This document shows, in pieces, positions 5,227-8,369 of a stretch of 8,369 bases of DNA. Below the pieces are notes generated by a model, which worked only from the letters and a program-made list of their open reading frames with translations, searched no databases and had not been told where the DNA came from. A program made the position numbers and the translations under genes. The stretch's first letter is position 1, and every line of letters starts with the position of its first letter. Source of the stretch: Bacillota bacterium (GTDB lineage Bacteria; Bacillota; Clostridia; Peptostreptococcales; Anaerovoracaceae); contig JAEELK010000020.1 in NCBI GenBank assembly GCA_016282655.1, forward strand, positions 1-8,369, written 5' to 3'.

Positions 5227-5893
5227 ACTTGATCCTTGAAAGCAAGGAGCGCTTCCGCTCCGCGCGTTCCGGCTCCGGCCGCGCTTCCTCCGCCGGACGC
5301 CTTTCTTCCGCCAGGGAAGCATGCCGCCGCGTCCGCTCTTCCATCTCCAGGAGCCGGCTGAATTCCCGGAGCCCGAGTTCCTCCTCCTCCAGACGCCTGC
5401 GCAGCGACAAGGCGCAGAGCCTCCATTCCGGGTCGTTGCAGTCCCGCTCCGTCTCCCGCAGCAGTCCCGCCAGCTTTTCCGCCGCCCTGCCCGGCCGTTT
5501 TTCCGGCCAAAAGAGCAGCCTGGCCTGCGCCCCCTCAGCGCTTGGCCGCACGAAGACCGTCTCCGCGCTCAGAGGAAAATCCTCTGTCGAAAAGAGATGG
5601 TCCTCCGCGGTCCGAAGTCCGTCGCTGAGGCTCTTCAGCCAGCCGAGCATCTGCAGCGTATGCCCCGCAGTCAGAGCGGAGCGCGAGAGAGGCTGCAGCC
5701 CGCTGATGTCATACAGGATTTCTTCCCGTCCGTCCCGAGCGCAGAAGCTGACCGGCAGCAGCGCATCGCAGACGCCCTCCCGCAGCAGATCTCTTTTGTA
5801 ACGGGGGATCTCCGCGCCCTCCCAAAGACAGAGCGCCAGCCACTGCTTTCCGCCGCGCTCTACGCGCTCCAGCGGCAGTTTCTCGGTCTCCAT
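5201..5893 (-). CDS. DUF6382-like Tad-associated protein lacking an FHA domain
   Basis: This is a 230-residue soluble protein with no signal peptide or membrane segment. Residues about 17-175 resemble DUF6382. The resemblance includes WLALCLWEGAEIPRYKRDLL, then LLPVSFCARDGREEILYDIS with GLQPLS (the family's 'YDIT..QPLS' signature), and FSTEDFPLSAETVFVRPS before LLFWPE. In the proteins I know this domain is followed by a C-terminal FHA (phosphothreonine-binding) domain. Here residues 176-230 are instead a charged helix-like stretch and a basic tail (LLSRIKSKKKNRRG). The start is the ATG at 5893, with AGAGGA 5 bases upstream and 13 bases after the TadE-like stop; the frame is open further upstream but that part overlaps the TadE-like gene. 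It is last in the operon. DUF6382 is assigned from memory; function unknown, presumably cytoplasmic Tad regulation or assembly. Confidence 0.6.
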   Translation of the reverse strand: METEKLPLERVERGGKQWLALCLWEGAEIPRYKRDLLREGVCDALLPVSFCARDGREEILYDISGLQPLSRSALTAGHTLQMLGWLKSLSDGLRTAEDHLFSTEDFPLSAETVFVRPSAEGAQARLLFWPEKRPGRAAEKLAGLLRETERDCNDPEWRLCALSLRRRLEEEELGLREFSRLLEMEERTRRHASLAEERRPAEEARPEPERAERKRSLLSRIKSKKKNRRG

Positions 5894-5906
5894 TTCTTTC
5901 CTCTCT

Positions 5907-6641
5907 TCATCTTCCGCAAAGGCCGCAGCTCGTGTAGCCCTGCGCGACAGCCTCCTCCAGATCCATTTCGACATAAGTCTTCTCGACCTGCGGGCAGCTG
6001 CTTCTGTGATAAGCCTTTCCGCCCAGCGGAAAATAGAATACGACGCTTCCGTTCGGGAGCTCTGCCGGGCGGCAGGTCTCACAGGCCGCGAAGCGCCTTC
6101 GCAGATCCTCGGTCAGGAAGCACTGCTGCGCGAAGGAACGGATGGTCTGACAGTCTGCCGCGTGATAGCGCTCTCCGTATTTCGGAAAGACGTAGACCGC
6201 CTCATAGCCCAGCTCGCGTTCCAGCCAGGCATGACCGCAGGGCTCGCCCTTCGCGTCCATCCCCGTGAACGCCCGGCAGAGCACGTTCTCCTCCACCTCC
6301 GGCAAGGCGATGAAGGAGAGCGCAAAGGGCAGCGGGACTTCGTAGCGCAGCGCGACACGGATGCAGTCTTCGATCCCGGAGACGCAAAGTTCTCTTTCAT
6401 ACTCTGTCAGCCAAAGTCCCCGCACCATGCCGCTTTCTTCCGCGGTCCTGACGCTCAGGCGGATCTGCAGCGCGAGCGCGCTCTCTTCCGCGCTCATCGT
6501 CCGCTCGGCTTCATCGCAGAGCGCATAAAGGACCGTTTCCCCCGCGGAATGCAGCGGGATCAGGGAGATCAGGAGCAGCATCGCCGCCAGAAAGAGCGGC
6601 AGGAACAGCGCCGTTTCCACAAAGAGAGAGCCGCGCTTCAA
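5907..6641 (-). CDS. TadE-like pseudopilin with two tandem His/Cys modules
   Basis: The 244-residue protein starts KRGSLFVETALFLPLFLAA, the TadE/TadG prepilin-like pattern (short basic start, small residues, a Glu, then a hydrophobic helix through about residue 30). The N-terminus stays in the membrane and the rest faces outward. Residues about 31-145 are an unassigned domain. The C-terminal part has two similar modules, each with YHxxxC, about 22 residues, then CxxC. Module 1 has His160, Cys164, Cys187 and Cys190. Module 2 has His212, Cys216, Cys239 and Cys242, and includes LEEAVAQGYTSCGLC. Such modules resemble Ada-like zinc-binding repeats seen at the C-termini of secreted proteins. The TTG at 6641 overlaps the upstream TGA as TTGA. 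No ATG or GTG is closer, and an upstream in-frame ATG would lie deep in the DUF5702-like gene. Probable minor Tad pilin or pilus-associated protein. Confidence 0.72.
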   Translation of the reverse strand: MKRGSLFVETALFLPLFLAAMLLLISLIPLHSAGETVLYALCDEAERTMSAEESALALQIRLSVRTAEESGMVRGLWLTEYERELCVSGIEDCIRVALRYEVPLPFALSFIALPEVEENVLCRAFTGMDAKGEPCGHAWLERELGYEAVYVFPKYGERYHAADCQTIRSFAQQCFLTEDLRRRFAACETCRPAELPNGSVVFYFPLGGKAYHRSSCPQVEKTYVEMDLEEAVAQGYTSCGLCGR

Positions 6642-8227
6642 TAGACGAACACCGCCCGATAAGACGCCGTACGCTCTCCGAAGACCGAAAGGATGCTCCC
6701 CCGGCGCCGCAGCTCCGCCTCGAGCGCAAAGCCGCAGAAGCACTGCGCGCAGGAAAAGCTCTTATCGTAGCGCGCTTTGAGATTCAGATCCACCAGGTCC
6801 AGAAAGCGATAGAGCTTTCCCTCTTCCTCCGCGAGGCAAAGGAAGAGAAACAGGTAATCTTCGTAGCCGCAGCCCCTGCCCTCGTCTTCCCGCGCCGCGT
6901 CCGTCACGCCGGCCAGCGCGTTTTCCAGGCTCAAATTCCAGTCCGCGTCGCTCTTCAGCAAGGGGACCCTTTTCCCATCCAAAAGCGCTTTCATATCTGT
7001 TTCCGTCTCCGCCTCCGCCCAGAGAAATGCGAGCGCGAGCTGCATGATCGGCGCCGCGGGCCCCGGCAGCAGGACGGCCGCGGTGGCCGCGAGCAGTTCC
7101 GTCTTTTCCGGGCTGGAGTAGATGTGCAGCAGATTCAGGCCGCAGCGGAAAGCGTGCAGCAGATCCTCCGTTTTCCGATAGTTCTTCTCCTGGCTGTAGT
7201 AGCCGAAAAGAAGGTATTCCAGCTCTCCGGCGAAGAAATGCTCCGCCGCGTTCCCCGGATGGAGACGGTCCACGCACATGCTCCCCAGATACAGGTCCAG
7301 CAGCAGACTTTCCCGCGCGTCGGCGGAAGAAACAGACGCGAGGGGCAGACGGCCCGGCGCGCGTCCCATCAGCACCGTCGGGAGCTCCCGGATCACCTTT
7401 TCATTTCGCAGTACATATTCCCGCTCTTCTTCTGACCCCGCTGCCGCGCCATGCGACGCCGCAGCGTTTTCCGGAACGCCATCTTCCTGGCCGGGAAGCA
7501 GCCCGCCAAAGCCCTCTGTTGCCGTGCCGGACGCGTTCATCTCCTCCAGCCCGCGTTTGACGCGTTCCTCCAGCGAAAGACCGTCCTCCAGGCTGGAGCC
7601 ATACTCGCGCTCCGCGGCCTCCCACGCTTCTTCATCTTCCTCCTCCGCGTCCTCGAGCCGTTCGAGCCGGCGCTGCGCCCGTTTGACGCGCTCCGCGGCC
7701 GCTTCGCCGCGCGAGGCCATGGCCGAATAGTCAAAAAGCTTTTCCAGGGCAAAGATCCCGCTGAGGCGATCCGCCGCCAGCGGGAGGCTCCTGCCCTCCA
7801 TATACGCCAGGATCTGCTGGCGCAGATTGTCGAGATTCAGGAGCGGAAAAGCGTCCTGCTCCACCGAGAGCCGCTGCAGGCTGAGGCGAAAGAGATCGAT
7901 CCCCGTTTCCTTTTGAAAGCTCGCTTCCGCAAAGACGCGTAGCATGCGTTCCGCCTCTTCCCCGCCCATGCGATAGGCGAAGATGCCGTAGGCATCGTAA
8001 AGCTCCGCGTCGTAAGCAGCCAGGACGGACTCCCCTGCAAGGTCGAGCACGCCGTCCGCGGCGCTTCTTGCCGCAAATCCGGCAGCCGCTTCCGCGAGCA
8101 CGCCGATCACGAAGAGGAAACTGAGCAGGATGGAGATCAGAAAGACCGCGGAGGAGCCGCGTTTCTCTCGAAAACGCAGGCCCGTCTGTCGGATGCGCTC
8201 CATGGACAGTCTCTTGCCTTGCTTCAC
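6638..8227 (-). CDS. DUF5702-like membrane-anchored Tad-associated protein
   Basis: This is a 529-residue protein with a basic N-terminus and one clear membrane segment (about 27-47, SAVFLISILLSFLFVIGVLAE) preceded by RGS, a TadE/G-like anchor. The following AAGFAARSAADGVLDLAGES and LAAYDAELYDAYGIFAY match the DUF5702 pattern (E..VFAEYN.ELWD.YGLF). The later GELEYLLFG with HAFRCGLNLLHIYSSPEK also fits that family. Residues about 174-270 are charged and low-complexity (E/A/R-rich, coiled-coil-like, then a Gly/Ala-rich acidic linker). A second hydrophobic stretch lies at about 378-404, and CAQCFC (493-498) is near the C-terminus. The GTG at 8227 was chosen because GAGGAG lies 10 bases upstream and the preceding gene stops 4 bases before it; the ATG at 8203 is an alternative. 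Domain from memory; function unknown, but its place beside TadE points to pilus assembly at the membrane. Confidence 0.68.
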   Translation of the reverse strand: MKQGKRLSMERIRQTGLRFREKRGSSAVFLISILLSFLFVIGVLAEAAAGFAARSAADGVLDLAGESVLAAYDAELYDAYGIFAYRMGGEEAERMLRVFAEASFQKETGIDLFRLSLQRLSVEQDAFPLLNLDNLRQQILAYMEGRSLPLAADRLSGIFALEKLFDYSAMASRGEAAAERVKRAQRRLERLEDAEEEDEEAWEAAEREYGSSLEDGLSLEERVKRGLEEMNASGTATEGFGGLLPGQEDGVPENAAASHGAAAGSEEEREYVLRNEKVIRELPTVLMGRAPGRLPLASVSSADARESLLLDLYLGSMCVDRLHPGNAAEHFFAGELEYLLFGYYSQEKNYRKTEDLLHAFRCGLNLLHIYSSPEKTELLAATAAVLLPGPAAPIMQLALAFLWAEAETETDMKALLDGKRVPLLKSDADWNLSLENALAGVTDAAREDEGRGCGYEDYLFLFLCLAEEEGKLYRFLDLVDLNLKARYDKSFSCAQCFCGFALEAELRRRGSILSVFGERTASYRAVFVY

Positions 8228-8231
8228 GCGT

Positions 8232-8369
8232 TCAGTTCTCCTCTTCTTCCTCCGGATCTCCCCAAATGCCTTCTCCCAGGCCGCTGAGCACGCTTTTCAG
8301 GCGCAGGATGCGCACGGGAGAGAGGCAGTATTTCCGGCTGTTAAGTTTCTTGTTGACCCCATCGTTCAT
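8232..8369 (-). CDS. 3' end of an unrecognised gene (runs to or off the right edge)
   Basis: The last 45 codons before the TGA at 8234-8232 are open to the window edge: MNDGVNKKLNSRKYCLSPVR, then ILRLKSVLSGLGEGIWGDPE and EEEEN. The ATG occupies the last three bases of the window, so it may be the start of a 45-residue protein or just an internal Met of a longer one; no ribosome binding site can be judged. The segment is basic at first, acidic at the end, with no membrane segment, and I do not recognise it. It lies 4 bases upstream of the DUF5702-like gene, so it belongs to the same operon. Its acidic codons (GAGGAAGAAGAGGAG) double as the ribosome binding site of the next gene. Confidence 0.5.
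   Translation of the reverse strand: MNDGVNKKLNSRKYCLSPVRILRLKSVLSGLGEGIWGDPEEEEEN

Noticed and set aside
5321..6268. + strand open frame of about 315 codons across the DUF6382- and TadE-like genes
   Set aside because: It spans two genes on the other strand and has Arg/Pro/Ser-rich shadow composition. The - strand genes have start, spacing and family evidence.
1..8369. tRNA, rRNA, riboswitch, insertion sequence, phage, toxin-antitoxin or defence genes
   Set aside because: I looked on both strands and found no supporting motif or structure. The region reads as core chromosome plus the end of a pilus-type operon.

Overview
The window looks like a chromosomal segment of a fairly GC-rich Bacillota, most likely a member of the Clostridia. 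This rests on gene content: an AhrC-type ArgR next to recN, IspH fused to ribosomal protein S1, a small zinc-ribbon protein of the kind common in Clostridia, and DUF5702-like and DUF6382-like proteins that accompany Tad pilus loci in that class. Ribosome binding sites are of the strong AAGGAGG type and there are clear sigma-A-like promoters. The assignment is by family recognition from memory; no search was run.

Left part (1-2671): the 5' end of ruvC (Holliday junction resolvase) runs leftward out of the window. Divergent to it is an argR-recN pair on the + strand, separated by only 10 bases and probably cotranscribed. The 240-base gap between ruvC and argR holds a promoter in each direction. 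A near-perfect palindrome overlaps the argR -10 box and is a good operator candidate.

Middle (2672-4998): recN converges on a large - strand gene encoding a fused IspH (last step of the MEP isoprenoid pathway) and four-domain ribosomal protein S1. The two genes share a bidirectional hairpin terminator. A perfect AAGGAGGT and an in-frame ATG lie at the junction between the two halves, so S1 might also be made on its own. The gene has a textbook TTGACA promoter and a short leader containing a small hairpin. Divergent from it is a 56-residue CxxC/CxxC zinc-ribbon gene on the + strand with its own promoter and a strong terminator.

Right part (5201-8369): four closely packed - strand genes form the downstream end of what looks like a Tad (tight adherence, type IVc pilus) accessory operon. 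In transcription order they are the 3' end of an unrecognised gene, a DUF5702-like membrane-anchored protein, a TadE-like pseudopilin with two tandem His/Cys metal-binding-like modules, and a DUF6382-like cytoplasmic protein that lacks the usual C-terminal FHA domain. Gaps are 4 bases, a 4-base overlap, and 13 bases, so translation is probably coupled. The motor ATPase and inner-membrane genes, if present, lie beyond the right edge. The last gene ends inside the terminator hairpin of the convergent zinc-ribbon gene.

There are no RNA genes, insertion sequences, CRISPR arrays or phage genes that I can support. The most unusual items are the TadE-like protein with two His/Cys modules, the FHA-less DUF6382 protein, and the possible internal start site for S1 inside the fusion gene.
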